Of a stretch of DNA of 64,000 nucleotides, positions 12,152 to 25,300 are shown piece after piece. The stretch spans positions 186,001-250,000 of the forward strand of contig JAIXMR010000009.1 of the NCBI GenBank assembly GCA_025677835.1, written 5' to 3'. The DNA comes from Sporodiniella umbellata (lineage: Eukaryota > Mucoromycota > Mucoromycetes > Mucorales > Rhizopodaceae). Position 1 is the first letter of the stretch. Each line of letters begins with the position of its first letter. The position numbers and the translations under genes are program-made. Below the pieces are notes generated by a model. The model ran no database searches and was not told where the DNA came from. It was given only the letters and a program-made list of their open reading frames with translations.

Positions 12152-13530
12152 CGATGGTATACAGACTTTTTGGTACTTTTAATTTATCTAATAGAGGAAA
12201 TAGATGACTCTAGACAAGACGCTTTGTGGATACAACATTTTTTGTAGAAACTCGAGCAATTTGGTGATAACCAAAATCAACAAAAAGCCTATTATCTAAA
12301 AACACGGTTGCAGAGAAACATGTCATATTGAATCGTGAGCTTTCGCCTAAATTCGTTTAGCTTTTATCAATTTAAAGTAGGTGCAAAACATTTAAAATAA
12401 CAAGCTGTGCCGAGTGCTTGAACATTGTCTATTGCTCAAGCTAAATACAAAGCAATTAATCTAGGGTAGTGTATACAAGTGCGCAGTCATGTTTATCGAT
12501 ACTCCTTCAACTGTATCGGGTTGCTCATAGTGAATGAGCTTTACTCCATACGTATTTTTCAAACCTTACGATTGATCTAAGCTATAGAGTTTCAGTCTTG
12601 TATTTTGAGAGGCTGACGAGCTTTGAATAAAGCTGCTGACGAGTATTTTCTTATATGAGAAACGATACCAGGAAAACGCTTTACCATTGTCAAGCATCTT
12701 TCATAAAAGTGTAGAATAGTACTATAGACCAATATACGGTATTATCAGCAGTTTAGATAGTTATAGGAATAGAAGCGCTAACCAATTCGAACCTGGCGAC
12801 ATCTAATGACGATTGTAAGGTTTGAAATAGCCCTTCGATAGTCCTTTTGCTACATGCACTTTATGAGGTTCCTTGAGTCGTGTTTTTTTGAAAGAAATCA
12901 TAATAAAAAATGTACGGTAGACATATTTATGGCAGAAAGTTCAACCTGCCTCACGCGTCTGAACTACGTAATAATGTGTTTCTTTTCTCAATTTATTGTT
13001 GGTATTATTTATTTTACAATTTTCAATTTATTTGCTGCAACTTTACTAAAGGTAAACTCTACCTAATGTTGGTCAATTGGCTTGAATAAAGGCTACGATA
13101 TACAAAACTTAGACAAGTATATCTTTTTTAAACGTTTTGATCAACTTGAAAGCCATCTGCCAATACAAATTTTTACCTTTCACAGAGGAGAAATAAATGT
13201 TAGACTTTGCTGTTGTTTATCCTATAAAAATTGACTCTGTGATCATCCTATAAGAACTTCAAGCAAGAGTAGCGGTAACAGTTTCACGTAAATCATTTTA
13301 TAAAATAAGATGGGAAACAGATCACCCCCGTTACTACTATTGTTTTTTTTTTCTTTTTCTTTTTTTTTGTCATAAGGAGTAGACCAAACACCAGCGGCAC
13401 TTGGCTCACTACAGCGGGATACGAAATAAAAAGCCCCGACGAATAAGGGGAGATGACAGAACTGTTTACTGTTTCAAGTTTTCTAATTTTTTATTTTTTT
13501 TATTTTATTTTGAAACAAAAACATTATAGG

Positions 13531-14898
13531 ATGGCAAGTGCTCTTATATTTAACGAGAATGAAGGCTACGTCGACGGCATTCTGAGGGGTTACTATTCTG
13601 GAATTTTAAATTCTTCACAATATTTGAATTTCACACAATGCGAAACGCTTGAAGGTAAAATCCTATAATAATAATAATAAAAGTATTTGACAGTGAGTCT
13701 CTCTTTTTTCGTTTTCTTTTTCTTTATTTTTTTTTTCACTCTCAAAATAAAGACCTTCGCCTTCAGTTGGGTGCTACTGACTATGGGTCGCTCTTACAAA
13801 ACGAGCCTTCTCCTATTGCTACATCTACCATTAGTGAGAAATTGACTCAGAGCTTAGTTGAGGAGTTCCAGTACATTCGTAACAATGCTGTTCAACCCTT
13901 ATCCAAGTTTTTAGACTACATCACGTAAGAAAAAAAAAAAACAGATCGTTCAAACAAACAGCTTATACTGAAAGTTAGATATCAATACATGATTGACAAT
14001 GTTATTTTGATTATTTCTGGTACACTTCACGAACGTGACACGCATGAGCTATTGGAGAAATGTCACCCACTTGGTGTGTTTGACACTATGCCTGCTTTAT
14101 GTGTTGCTACTACGGTTGCTGAACTCTACAATACTGTGTTGGTGGAAACACCTTTGGGTAATCTAGTTTATTACGTTGACTTGAATTGTTCTCATGAATT
14201 ATTTTTAGCACCCTACTTTGCTAATTGTCTGAGTGCTCACGACTTGGATGAGCTCAACATTGAAATCATTCGATCCACACTCTATAAGGCCTACCTTGAA
14301 GACTTTTATCAGTTCTGTCAGACTTTGGGAGGCCCAACTGCGGAAGTGATGGGTGATATTCTTCGTGTAATAGAGAAATAGATGTTGTCTACGTTGTATT
14401 GACATGCCTTTTTTTTTTTTTGGTTTTAGTTTGAAGCAGATCGCCGTACGATCAACATCACTCTTAATTCTTTTAATACAGAGTTGACCAAGGATGACCG
14501 TAGAAAGTTGTTTCCCACCATTGGTCGTTTGTATCCCGAAGGAAATGCGCGTCTGGCTGTTGCCGATGAAGAAGATCAAGTCAAGTCTACTTGTGAAGTT
14601 TTCCATGTAAGCCCCCCCCCAAAAAAAAAAAGCAAGTAGGATTGAATTCCAACCTGTGTTTTTATAGGAATACCGTTCTTTCTTTGACACAACAAGCAGC
14701 AACAAGTCTTTGGAAGATCGATTTTTTGAAACTGAAGTATTTTTGAACCGACAAGCTTTCCAACAACAATTTAACTACGGTGTGTTCTATGGCTACATTA
14801 AATTGAAAGAACAAGAGATCAGAAACATTGTTTGGATTGCTGAGTGTATCTCTCAGAATCAAAAGGATAGAATCAACAGTTATATTCCCATTTTATAA
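13531..14898 (+). CDS. VMA6: V-type H+-ATPase subunit d (Vma6)
   Basis: 363 residues from exons 13531-13654, 13753-13924, 13979-14366, 14430-14606 and 14668-14898. This is the usual length for subunit d, which couples the V1 central stalk to the c-ring of Vo at the vacuolar membrane. Clear family stretches are the N-terminal [52 protein letters not shown], and [18 protein letters not shown] near residue 255. The C-terminus has the conserved [16 protein letters not shown]. The ATG follows an in-frame run (WT TTT repeats) that cannot be part of the protein. The stop lies 84 bases from the stop of the convergent adenylate cyclase gene, with a TA/TG repeat between them. Confidence 0.96.
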
Positions 14899-14904
14899 GA
14901 TGTT

Positions 14905-14935
<31 letters not shown>

Positions 14936-14982
14936 ATAAAATGATTAAACAATGACAAAAAAAAAAAGAAGAAAAGGGGTAT

Positions 14983-17900
14983 TTAAAAAGTATTAGACAT
15001 GACTTCAGCATACATCTGTAAGGCTTTCAATATGTGGGTTGGATCCACTTGGATGGACTCGCCTAGTTTTTCCAAAACGTTAGCAAAACGACCCATTTTT
15101 TGTAAATAAAGTGCCGAAGTAGCATTTTCGACGCGTGTGACGCAATTTTCCATCATGGCCATGAGTTCTTCATCGGTTGCTTCTTCGCGTATGTGCCTTT
15201 CGATGATGAGACCAAAGGAAGTTTGATTTGTGCTCTGCACTTGCTGTGATCCATATGTGTATTGAGAGAGAATGGAGCTTCCGGCCATGGATTGGGATAG
15301 AGCATGACCAGAAGTGAGTCGTTCCAGACGAATAGCAAGGTTGCTCATGGCACAAACAAGGTTGGGATCGATAGTGCGTACTTTGGGTTGGATAGCCAAG
15401 AAATCACAGGCGGGTTCTGTTTGTTCTGGAGGCGGGGTGAGGATGAGATTGTTTTCGGTGGCCATCATCTGATCGATTTCGATACGTCCGAGCAGTTGTT
15501 TAGGGTAAACCAAACAGAGCGTTTCGGGGGTCTCGAGGCCTTTGAGGCGACGTTCACCCAACTCGACGATATGAAAGCCAAGTTTCTTGAGTTGGAGAAG
15601 GTCACGGCTGACTGGGAAGGAGCCTTCGTCACCACTGGAGCTTTCAGCCAGGTCAGCATCTTCACTGAACATGCTAGGAAAGTTTCGAAGAGCATCAATC
15701 ACGTCAGAAGACACGCAGATTTGGCCGCCATCTGCCACGTTACAGATACGGCTGGCCTTGTTCACTACCGGACCAAAGTAATCCATACGTTGAGTGATCG
15801 GATTACGTTCAGAGACAGGTGTACCCCAATGGATGCCCATACGTACCGAGAGACCTTTGTACATCAACGCGCCGTCGTCACTGTTGATCGCGCGACCTTC
15901 ATCCGAGTCGATGATGCCTGCCGGCCAATCTGCCTCGAGTAATTGGATCTGCACAGTAAAACACCAAAGCAAGGCAGCGGTGATATTCTTGAAGCAGACC
16001 ATGAAAGCGTCACCTTCTGTTTTGACCTCGTAGCCACCTGCGCTTCGTAACGTACGACGCATGATGGCATCATGAAGCTTGATACCTGCCCGCATATTTT
16101 CGGGTTGTGTTTCCCAAAACTGTGTGGAGCTCTTGATGTCGGTAAAGACGAGTGCCAGTTGGCTAACGGGAGGGGCCACTTCTCTTTCCAGGCGAGCCAG
16201 GGTCTATAGAGAGAGAGAGAGAGAGAGAGAAAGGTAAGACAGAGCAAAGATTTGATAGATAGATAGATAGATAGATATGTGAGTTATTATTTACCGAATC
16301 TGCAGGTATTTCTTCTTTTCCTCTTCGTTTAGAGCTTTTGACGAGCATGCCTTCATCCGTAACGCTATCCGGGCCAGCCCTTCCAGGGCCCAAGTTATTT
16401 TTCCGTGAGCGTTTCTCGCGTTTGTCAAATAGATCACCGACGCCAATGACCATGACCATCAGGTCGTCCGCAGCGCCATAGGTGATGGCAAAATCGCGAA
16501 GTTTTTGAGCGGCAGCCATGAGATCGTCTTTTTCGGTACGAGCGATATCCACTGCGGTTTGATAGGTGATTTTATCCCAGAGGCCATGGGAGGCCATGAT
16601 GACAAACTCGTCACTTTCGGAAAGGTCGATGGTGGAGACAAAAGGATTACAGTTGACGAGAGGGACGAGGTGGAAATGACCAAAACCTCTGGAGACGGAA
16701 AGTTCGTGATTGAGTTTGCCAGTGTTGGAGACGTAACCACCCGCGGCTTGAACGCGCCATCGTTCGGCCGGGTTGAGGGGGATATGTTTCTGAGTGATTT
16801 CAAAGGCCTGACCGTTATTACGAGAGATGATGGCGAGGGTGTCACCGACGTTGGCTACGTAGAGCTTGGTACCTGAGAGATAGCACATGGCGGCGGAAGC
16901 GCCCAGGTCTTTATCGATATGGGGAGACGAGCCGAGGATTTGCTGAAGGTTGAGGAAGGTACGTCGGATGGTGGAGACGATGGTATCTTCGCTAGTGATC
17001 CTGTTCAATTCCTCACTGAATTGAACCGAGAGCAGGTCATAGAGCTGTTTGGTCAAGGGGCAACCTGTAATAGGCCGTTTATAGCCATCAAAGAGGGCAA
17101 AGACGCACTCGTCCTCTTTGAGACGAAAGCGAGGCACGACGAGATCCCAGGTGGAGAGGTGATCGTAAGGACCTAGCCAATCAGCAATACCATACGACAT
17201 GCTGTTGACTTCAGAAAGCGACGTACGCACACGGCGATCCGGCGATTCGTCCGGAATCATGACGCCCAGAATGGTGATATCCATCAAGCCCAGCATACGG
17301 AGCCGTGTGAGGGCGCTAAAGTCCGAGAGATTCTTCTTTTTGGGATCGTTCGGGTCTGGGTGTGTCTTTTGGATCTCCAGTCGTTTGTTACCGGACAGGT
17401 TGAGATATTTGAGGCCCAGGTTCCAGTTCCAGTTCCAGTCGTAAGGCCAGTTGGCGATGTTGTACTTGAGTATGTTATTGCTCACGTCGAGTACGAGCAG
17501 TTTACGGAGCTTGCCGATTTCTGCGGGTAGCGTCTGTAGCTTGTTACCGTTCACGGCCAGCACGCGAAGGTACTGAAGCTTGACAATATCGTCTGCAGGC
17601 AACGAGGTGAGCTGATTACCGGACAGGTAGAGTTCGTAGATCAACTTGTGGCACAGACCGCCGGGCGGGACCTCGTACAGATCGTTAAAGGCCAGGTTCA
17701 AGGTCCTGAGTTCGGAAAAGAGCGAGAGAGGAGGCCAGATATCGTCCGTGAGTCGGTTATCGCCCAAGAAGAGGTACTGGAGCGAGAGTGAGAGGGCAGG
17801 CGGGTGGTTCCGGGGACTTTCAAAGAAGCTGGGCGGGTTAAAGTTGAAAGAGGGCGAGGATTCGAGTGGGGTCTGAGGACTGTCCATACGCTTGAGCTGG

Positions 17901-19602
17901 GCGTTAGAAAGCGTGGCCAGCTCACCCGAATGGCACAGATGATTTTCACCGCCCGAGAAAGGTTCGGGGAAAGAGTCGAGCAGGTTTGAAGAGCAGTTCA
18001 AGGTCTGGAGCGAGGCACAAGACCAGATCTCTTTCGGCAACGACTTGAGGTTGTTCTTTTGCGCGTCCAGCACCTTGAGTTCGCACAGACGACCGATCTC
18101 AGCCGGCAAGATTTCCAGATAGTTGCTGTGGATCGAAAGCTGGGTGAGCCGTTGAAGTACGCCGATACTCAAGGGCAGGGTAGTCAGCGTGTTACTGTCC
18201 AGTACGAGATGCTCGAGCGACAGGGTGTTTTTGAACAGATCTTCAGGCAGGCTGGACAATTTACAGTTGGAAAGATTGAGCTCGGTCAGATGGTCGACGC
18301 CTGCAGCAGAAGAGAGGTTGAATTGGGTAAGATGGTTCTTGTACATCTTGAGTTGCTTCAGACTGGTGATCTCGAAATGGACGATACTGGTCGAATTGTA
18401 GTCTACCAGAAGAATCTCGAGGGTGGGCAGATGCGAGACGACATCGAGATCGGTGATCAAGTTCTGGCGGATATCGAGCTCTTTGAGCTTGGTGAGGTTG
18501 AGGAAAGAGGGTGGAAGGCCGGTGTTGATCACGTTTGCCATGGCGTACAAACCGACCAGATGGGTCAATCTGCCCATCTCTTCTGGAAAGGAGCTGATCT
18601 TGTTGAAACTGATATCCAGATAGGCCAAGGAGGTGATATCGCAGAGTACGCGAGGGAAATCGGTCAACGCATTGTTGGACAAAAACAGGCTGGTCAGATG
18701 GGGATAGGCGGTGGCAAAAAAGGCAGGGAGAGACTTGAGCTGGTTATTGACGGCGCGTAAGGTTTGGAGTCGAGAGAGAGACTCGAGATGAGCGTGGTCT
18801 AGATTGGCCAGCTGGTTACCGGAGACATTCAGGTGTTCTAGAGAACGAAAGAGCCTGATGGAAGCTGGTAAGACGCCGTACTTGTTATCGACCAGCGAAA
18901 GATGTTGGATGTTTGTACACACGTTGGCAAAATCAACCGTGATTTCGATGTGCAAGTTTTTGGATACATCCAACGACACGATTTTGGGCGCATGCTTGTA
19001 AAGCACCCCGGGTAGGGTAGATAGCAGCCTTGACTGTAGATCCACATGCGATCCAAAGTCTTTTTTCTCTAGCTGGAAAGGGGGTAGGGTGACAGGCCAT
19101 AGCTGAAATCGAATCAGATAGCTGATATCGTCATTCTTGTCATTATCTGTATAACCCATTTGCTCCTGAAACTCTCTTTGGATCGCCACCGGGCTTTCTT
19201 TCAATCCCAGCACACGTTCTTTGAAAAAAAAAAAAAAAAGTAAGGTTAGATTCAGCCCTGTTTGTTCTTTTGGTGCTTACCTCGGTTATGTAGCTTCATT
19301 ACCAGATGATGTTTGTCCATGTCTGGTAAGAACATTTTGTTTTTCAGCCGGAGCAAGATATTTTCGGTAGTAATATCGGTGGGCACATGAAGTGTATTGT
19401 AGGTTTGGTCAGGTCGATAGATTCTGATCTTGGCCTTTGAAAACAAACGGTCAGTGAATCAAGCTAGCATAAAACCAAAAAATTGCTTACGTTCTTCTTG
19501 GGTTGAAACTCTTCATCGTCGTCTATTCCTGGTGTCATTGAACGTGTTTGAACTCCCCAACTGTCGGGCGTAGGCCAACCTGCGGGATTAAAGCCCTTTT
19601 CC

Positions 19603-19646
<44 letters not shown>

Positions 19647-20828
19647 CTTTATCAGCCTTGGATCTTTTTTGAATCACACAATGGCTTACGTTTCCACCAG
19701 GATAAAGCTTGTAATAATCTGGGTTGACAATGCCTTCCATCGTACCAAAATCTTGATCCACTAAACCATACGTTAGCCCACTCCCTTTTGATAGTTTTTT
19801 TTATAGTTTTTTTTTATAGTTTTTTTTTTTTTTTTTTTTTTTTTTTACGTTTAATGTAAGCCAGAGGAGGCTATGGAGAAAAAGGTTAAACAACAGAAAA
19901 AAAAAGACCAAAAGAAAGCGTGCTTACCCGTGTATCCTGTTTTCCTTTTCGGTTTGTGTACTTCTTACGATCCTGCTGTAAGAGGTAATTCTTTTGAACA
20001 TCCATGGCGGCTGAATAATCCAAGAGTTGTTTAGGGTCGATGCCGTTTGATTTTTTACGAGGTGCGGGTGAATTAGAGAGAGTGGTAGAAGAAGCGGTGG
20101 TGGATTGGGTCATGACCGAAGAAGCAGAAGAAGCATCTATTCCAAGCATCAGTTGGTTGTTTATTTAGATTCTCTTACTTTTCTTTTTGCCGATACGGAA
20201 AAAGTGTCTTTTCTTGGTGGGTTGTTCTACTGGTGTTGAAACTCCGTTCAGGGCCCCAAAATAAACGCTTGTCAAAAATAAGGCTTACCTGGCATTATCA
20301 AGGAACGGTCAGAAGAATGACTGCGTTGCATCTGTGTGTCTTTTTGCGAATCTTGATCTGTACCGATTTGCCTGCCGCCTCGAGGAAAGGGTATTGGGGC
20401 TTGTAAGGCCTCTTGGGAGAAGAGGATAGGGTCAGGTCCAAGTGTTTGTTCATCAAAGGAGCGTCTTCGATGCAGTGTGGCATAGTCTGCCGAGTTGGCT
20501 TGGGGAAGGCAAGGACTGGTGATGGAAATGGGAATAGCGCCGGTGGATGAATTACGGCCATGACGTGAAGCACTCTTGGGCTGTGTTTGCTTTGTAGATG
20601 AGACAGGTGAAGGGGCTGATGAAGGAGAAGATTAGCTTTTTGGGTTGGGAGAGATGATGGTTTACCTCGAGAAGATTCAGATGAATGATGACCAAAGACT
20701 CTATATAATAAGGAATCTTGTTGATTATTGGGTAATGAGTTGGCATTGGGTATTTCTTTTTTTTTCCCGGTGCTGTTCGACTGTTCCCAGTTAGGTGTAT
20801 GCATATGTCTAGGATATTGGATATTCAT
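14983..20828 (-). CDS. CYR1: Adenylate cyclase, fungal LRR type
   Basis: 1754 residues from ten exons: 20828-20666, 20615-20289, 20241-20179, 20136-19928, 19870-19849, 19760-19690, 19601-19491, 19434-19281, 19218-16295, 16203-14983. The order is that of fungal Cyr1: a Ser/Pro-rich N-terminus, a Ras-association domain around residues 320-375 (AKIRIYRPDQTYNTLHVP), about 20 leucine-rich repeats (about 450-1015), a PP2C-like domain (about 1040-1300) and a class III cyclase domain from about 1360 (LALVFTDIKSSTQFWE, RMGIHWGTP, DYFGPVVNKASRI), then a short C-terminal helical region. The PP2C part keeps FALFDGY and VANVGD but has ASHGLWD where active phosphatases have ASDGLWD, so it is probably not a phosphatase. 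The enzyme makes cAMP for PKA signalling, under Ras control. One exon is only 22 bases. Confidence 0.97.
16207..16276. repeat. (GA)n and (GATA)n microsatellites inside a CYR1 intron
   Basis: The last CYR1 intron (16294-16204) holds a 24-base GA repeat next to its 3' splice site and a GATA repeat at about 16254-16276. Confidence 0.9.
19608..19643. repeat. (CA)n microsatellite inside a CYR1 intron
   Basis: About 18 CA units just upstream (gene sense) of the 3' splice site at 19602. Confidence 0.9.
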
Positions 20829-21139
20829 GGGCAAGAGAATAAAAAAAAAAAAAAAAAAAAAAAAGAAAAACGAAAAGAAAAACTCAAAAAAACTCAAAAA
20901 AAAAAATTATGCCTTACTTATGAATTACAATGAAAATATTTTTGGTGTAACAAAAGCTGAAAACATGAGGTTTTAAATTACATTGTTTCGCGCTTGAAAA
21001 AAAAAGAAAAAAAAAAAAAAGAAAAAAAAAACAAATGGGTGGTGTACACACACATCCCTAAAGAAATCAAATACCTGTCATCCACGAGCTTTCTTTTCAC
21101 TCCTCCAATACACTATCTAAAAAGTAAATAATAACAGAA

Positions 21140-21173
<34 letters not shown>

Positions 21174-21651
21174 TTGTATTGAATGCAGACCCAATAAACG
21201 TTTTTTGCCCGTCATTAACCCAGCACTTTTTTAAAACCATACAAGAGATCTGTCTTGTTCATCTATCTATTCAAGCCAATGCTTACTCAAACTTTAGAAT
21301 CCAATCTCTGGTCAAGATTTGTCATGAACTAAAGAGAGAGAATACGCTAGCAAGCATCGTCTACAGCTGCCTTTGAAACCTTGGTAACTTTAATTTGTTT
21401 TCATAACAGAAAGGTGGATTGCGTCATCCGGTAGAGATCTGGCTTTCTGGCTCGATGTTTTTGGGTCGGCATCAATGAGCCTTATTTTTTAAGAGCGGCA
21501 AGGGAAGAAATCCTTAAAGAACCACACCAAACTCAGAGCGTAAGAAAAATTTTTATAGTCAGGCCAACTATAAATATATTTTTAAAAAAAAAAAAAAAAA
21601 AACAAAAAAAAACAAAAAAAAAAAAGGGTATGGGTTGTAATATTAGTATTG
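20829..21651. other. Spacer between CYR1 start and GATA gene end
   Basis: About 820 bases rich in A-runs of up to about 28 bases. A 65-codon frame at 21179-21376 lacks an ATG start and family motifs. No gene called. Confidence 0.6.
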
Positions 21652-22395
21652 TTATGCGTGCTTGATGGGCTGGTGAATGAGAGTGAGGGGATATGAAGGC
21701 TTAGCGAGAGAGAGAAGAGAATTAGCAACAAGCTGATCTTCACTGGATTGCTTTTGAGTGCGGAGGATGGTATCATCTAACTGGGACAGACGAGAGACAG
21801 TGATAGAGAGCAGCTTGGATAGCCGGTTGACTTCTTTCTGCAGCTCGAACCGTTGCGATGTCAGGCTTTCGAGGTGGTGGATGGGCGGTAAGGTAAGGTT
21901 GGAGATCATAAGGCGCTTGGGCTTTCGCTGCGGGTCGTCTTCTTCGTCCGTGCCACTGCTTGTAGGACTGCCCAGACAGCCCTTTCGATCCTCTTTGCCG
22001 GTAAAGTTGATTTTTTTTGAAGGGCAGCGTTTACGCCTTTTGATCACGCTGTTCATCATTGTGGCAGGCCGGTGCACATGGTGAAGTTTGTAATAAAGAC
22101 CGCAAGCGTTACAGATTGTCTTTCCTGAAGCATCTCTGCGCCAAAGGGGTGTGTTGGTCGCCTGGCAGTTGGCACAGGCAATGTTGTCCTCCCAGGTGTG
22201 CGCTGAGGGCATCTTCTTGGGATCTTCTGAACCGTGGCTGTTTTTCGTAGTGTCCACACAATTTTCGCAGGTGGTGTTTTCACGATCAAACAATTGCGCT
22301 CGGAAAGGGGACTGACACTTGACACAATTTGACAAATACTTTTTACGTGCCTCTTTTAACTGATGTTCCTTAAGAATCAGTGTGGAATAAGCCAT
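21652..22395 (-). CDS. GATA-type zinc finger transcription factor
   Basis: 247 residues in one exon, starting at [12 protein letters not shown] after an in-frame poly-Phe run that is clearly not protein. The GATA finger is CANC-x17-CNAC ([26 protein letters not shown]), followed by a basic tail with IKRRKR at about residues 80-140. Upstream, at about residues 24-46, lies a second Cys pattern, CVKC-x15-CENC, which is shorter than a GATA loop. The C-terminal third has a heptad-like coiled coil (about residues 180-215), a feature of the Dal80/AreB group. The finger tail HRPATM with IKRRKR recalls the siderophore-repressor group instead. Role (nitrogen, iron or other) cannot be decided. The lack of introns is unusual among its neighbours. 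Confidence 0.92.
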   Translation of the reverse strand: MAYSTLILKEHQLKEARKKYLSNCVKCQSPFRAQLFDRENTTCENCVDTTKNSHGSEDPKKMPSAHTWEDNIACANCQATNTPLWRRDASGKTICNACGLYYKLHHVHRPATMMNSVIKRRKRCPSKKINFTGKEDRKGCLGSPTSSGTDEEDDPQRKPKRLMISNLTLPPIHHLESLTSQRFELQKEVNRLSKLLSITVSRLSQLDDTILRTQKQSSEDQLVANSLLSLAKPSYPLTLIHQPIKHA

Positions 22396-25300
22396 CGTAG
22401 TAACAAACGTTAAAAGAATAAGAAAAGAAAACCAAAAAAAAAAAAAAAAACAAAAAAAAAGGTGGGGAGAGGCAATGGCTTTCTTTAGCAAAATAAAGAA
22501 TTAGAAAAAAAGAAAAAGAAAAAGAAAGAAAAAAATTATTTTATTCAGTCGTTTGTGTAACTCGAAGATAAAAAAAAATCTATTTAATCTTTAGCCAATC
22601 ATGTACCATCATCTGATCTATGCTTTTTCCCACGAGCCCGCCCTTAAAAGAAAAGTCGTAGAATTAAAGCAAGTAGAGGCCTAAAGAGCAAACGATAGAC
22701 AATGAAACAACCATGCATAGCATAGACGATAAGTCAAATGGTCTCTTTAGAGTTTGGGCCTGTCTTCTAAGCCTTCTTTTTTTTTCTGTTTTTTTTTTTT
22801 TTTTTTTTTTTTTTTTATTCTCTTTTTCTCTTTTTTCTTTTTGTTGTTCTGAAGGTGGGACGATTTCTTTTACAGACAGTCTCGATTGTTTTCTAAATCA
22901 GAAAGAAATCGTTGGAGTAACACTGGACTAAGCCTACAGAAAAATTGCCAAAAAGAAAAACTGACAATTATTTCCTAATAAGCGAGTCCAAGCTACTGCC
23001 CCCTCTGGCTGGATGAAAACGATGGGTTTTTCTTGAATAGAAATCTTCTTGAAAGACCGCGCAACAGAATCAAACTCACTCAACGATTCTTTTTACGTCA
23101 CCGATTGGCTACTTTGGATCTCGCGAAATAAAAAAAAAAACGGATGAGTGAAACCCCAATGCAGTGCGATCACGTACTTCTTATCTCTTTTATCGTAATA
23201 ATACTCTTTATAGACAGAGTTGTGTTTATGACGTGTGGAAACCTAGACTTGACTACTTTTTCGCTAAGGACACCCTTTCTTTTTCCTTTCTTTTTTTTTT
23301 TTTTTTGGATGCATACGATCTGCATTTTAAGACTCTTAAGACTTTACTTTTGTTTGCTCAATGCTTACATAGATAATAATAACAACAACAACCTCTTTTT
23401 TTTTCGTTCTTTGGCTAAACTAGTCTTGAGTCCTTGAGTGGTTTTTTATTTGGTTTTTTATTTGATTTTTTTAAAAAAATAAAAGCTTATCTTTTCTTTT
23501 TTCTTTTTTTTTTTTTTTGTAACTGTCCATAATGGGTTAACACGCAAAAAAAAAAAAAAAAAAAAAAAAAGAATTGATAAACTCACATAAACATTCTCTG
23601 CTTCAGTAAATCCCTAAAACCAGACTCGGCGTGAGCGTAGAGGAGAAACTCACCTTTCTGTACTAAAAGAGAATAGATTCTATTTCGTATTCGAGAAACT
23701 GAATTTTTTTCAAAGTTGGTTACAAAATGTGTCCGCAACTACGCTGCTCATCACCGTCGGCAAGACCAAATTATACTATTTGAGGCATTTGTTGCCTTTC
23801 AGAGCTTTTTCACACCCAACACAAAAACAATCGAGCATGTCAATATCACCTTTTAGCGCAAAGATGAGAAAACCCCTATGATTACTTTAGAGCCCTTTCG
23901 TTTACTGTACTTGTCAGCTGGGCCTTCTTACAAATCAAAGAAATGTCTAAAAAAAGGAGAGGGATTAGCTTTGATAAGCTTGATCGATACACTTGCTCTC
24001 TTAAGTATACTGCATGGCCTATCGTTTCTATATATACCTCTTTAGAGTACTCTTGTCCTCTACTTTTACCAGCCCTTGTTTTTACAAGATATGATTTGCT
24101 CGTGGAAGCTAGCGACACTTTTATTTGGTCAACATCAAAAATTACTTACAAAGCACTCTACCCTTGTTGATCTAAATAACCCGGCTGACCTGCATTGGAT
24201 TCAAACCCCCCCCCCCCTTGTTTGGATCGGTGACTACCGATTTGCTTATTTTGACGCGTTCTTTCACAATAGAAAAAAAAAAAAAATGTGCTAGCCGTGG
24301 GTATCCTGTCTTTTGTTGAGATGGACACAAAAGTCCCCTCATTAAAAAGAACGTGGCATGTTCCTTTCGAGTGAGAAAAACCTTATTCCATGCTTTCTAG
24401 GATCAAATATGCGAGCAGTGTGAATAATTTAAAAGCCAAGGCATGTACACGCACTTGCTTTTTTTTTTTTTTTTTTCTTTTTTAAAATAAAGAAGAATAA
24501 AACTTAACTTGTCTTATTTCTTCTGATTATCCTCTCTTTTGATTTCATAAATACAGTTCTCTTTGATGCAATGATCTCCGTTGAAGCTCCAATCCAACGC
24601 AAGTTTGTCCTCCTCGTTTTTCTCTGGTTTGGCGCCTGTTTTCCTTTGTAAAAGTGCTTGTGGAATTTCAAAGTGACTCGAAAAAGAAACCAAGAGGCAC
24701 TTTCTGTACATTCGTTCTTAACTTTTTTTTTTTTTTTTCTTTTCTGCACCACCCTTTGAACCTTATAATAATAATGTTAATAATAAAAAAAAAAAAAAAT
24801 AGTACAAGTATTAGTCTTGTGACGCATTCGTATTTGTTTTAATAAACTGTAGATAAAAGAGTCGATAACCTAAGCTTATCATCTTTTGCTGTATAAAAAT
24901 AACATGCTTTTTTCTGTGGTAGCGCTAGCCTCCTTGCTATTCAAACACTCTCAGTATTAACAAACAAAAATCAAAGGTAATTTCATTGCATATTCCTTTG
25001 GCTGTTACTACTGGTATCGTTAAACACACTATTTAAAACATATGTTCTGCAAACAAAAAGGCAGTAAACGTGACGTTTTCTCTTTCGATCCACCTTTGGT
25101 CTCAACTCAAACGCATATAAAACAAGTATACCACTAAAAATGATGTACAACAACAATCAAGAAACGCAGCTCAACCGCTTGTAGATATACAAACAAATCG
25201 ACCTCTTATCTTATCCTTTGGGCTTCATACTGGTTTTCTTCTTCCGTGGCTTAGTGTTCAGTCACAGTCTCAATGCCCAAATGTCACTAAGCATTTTGAT

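Larger units (their letters stand above)
11254..13530. other. Divergent intergenic region, 2.3 kb
   Basis: This lies between the kinase (-) and VMA6 (+) starts, so it should hold both promoters. It contains an (AT) repeat at 11872-11889 and a (GA) repeat at 12134-12151, plus poly-T near 13340. No exon or convincing RNA gene was found. A weak tRNA-like trace on the minus strand near 12780-12860 was rejected. Confidence 0.6.

Noticed and set aside
12780..12860. tRNA-like trace on the minus strand (A-box-like TAGCAAAAGG and B-box-like GGTTCGAATTGG)
   Set aside because: The acceptor stem pairs only 5 of 7, the D and anticodon stems do not form and the T stem relies on wobble pairs.
15304..15942. 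212-codon plus-strand frame
   Set aside because: It lies antisense to the cyclase catalytic domain and is a shadow of its codon bias.
18059..18760. 233-codon plus-strand frame
   Set aside because: Antisense shadow of the leucine-rich repeats of CYR1.
23882..24118. 78-codon minus-strand frame (SLASTSKSYLV)
   Set aside because: No ATG start and no motif. Looks like chance in a gene-poor spacer.
24185..24225. GGATTCAAACCCC, T-arm-like
   Set aside because: No matching stem on either strand, and a 12-base C-run follows.
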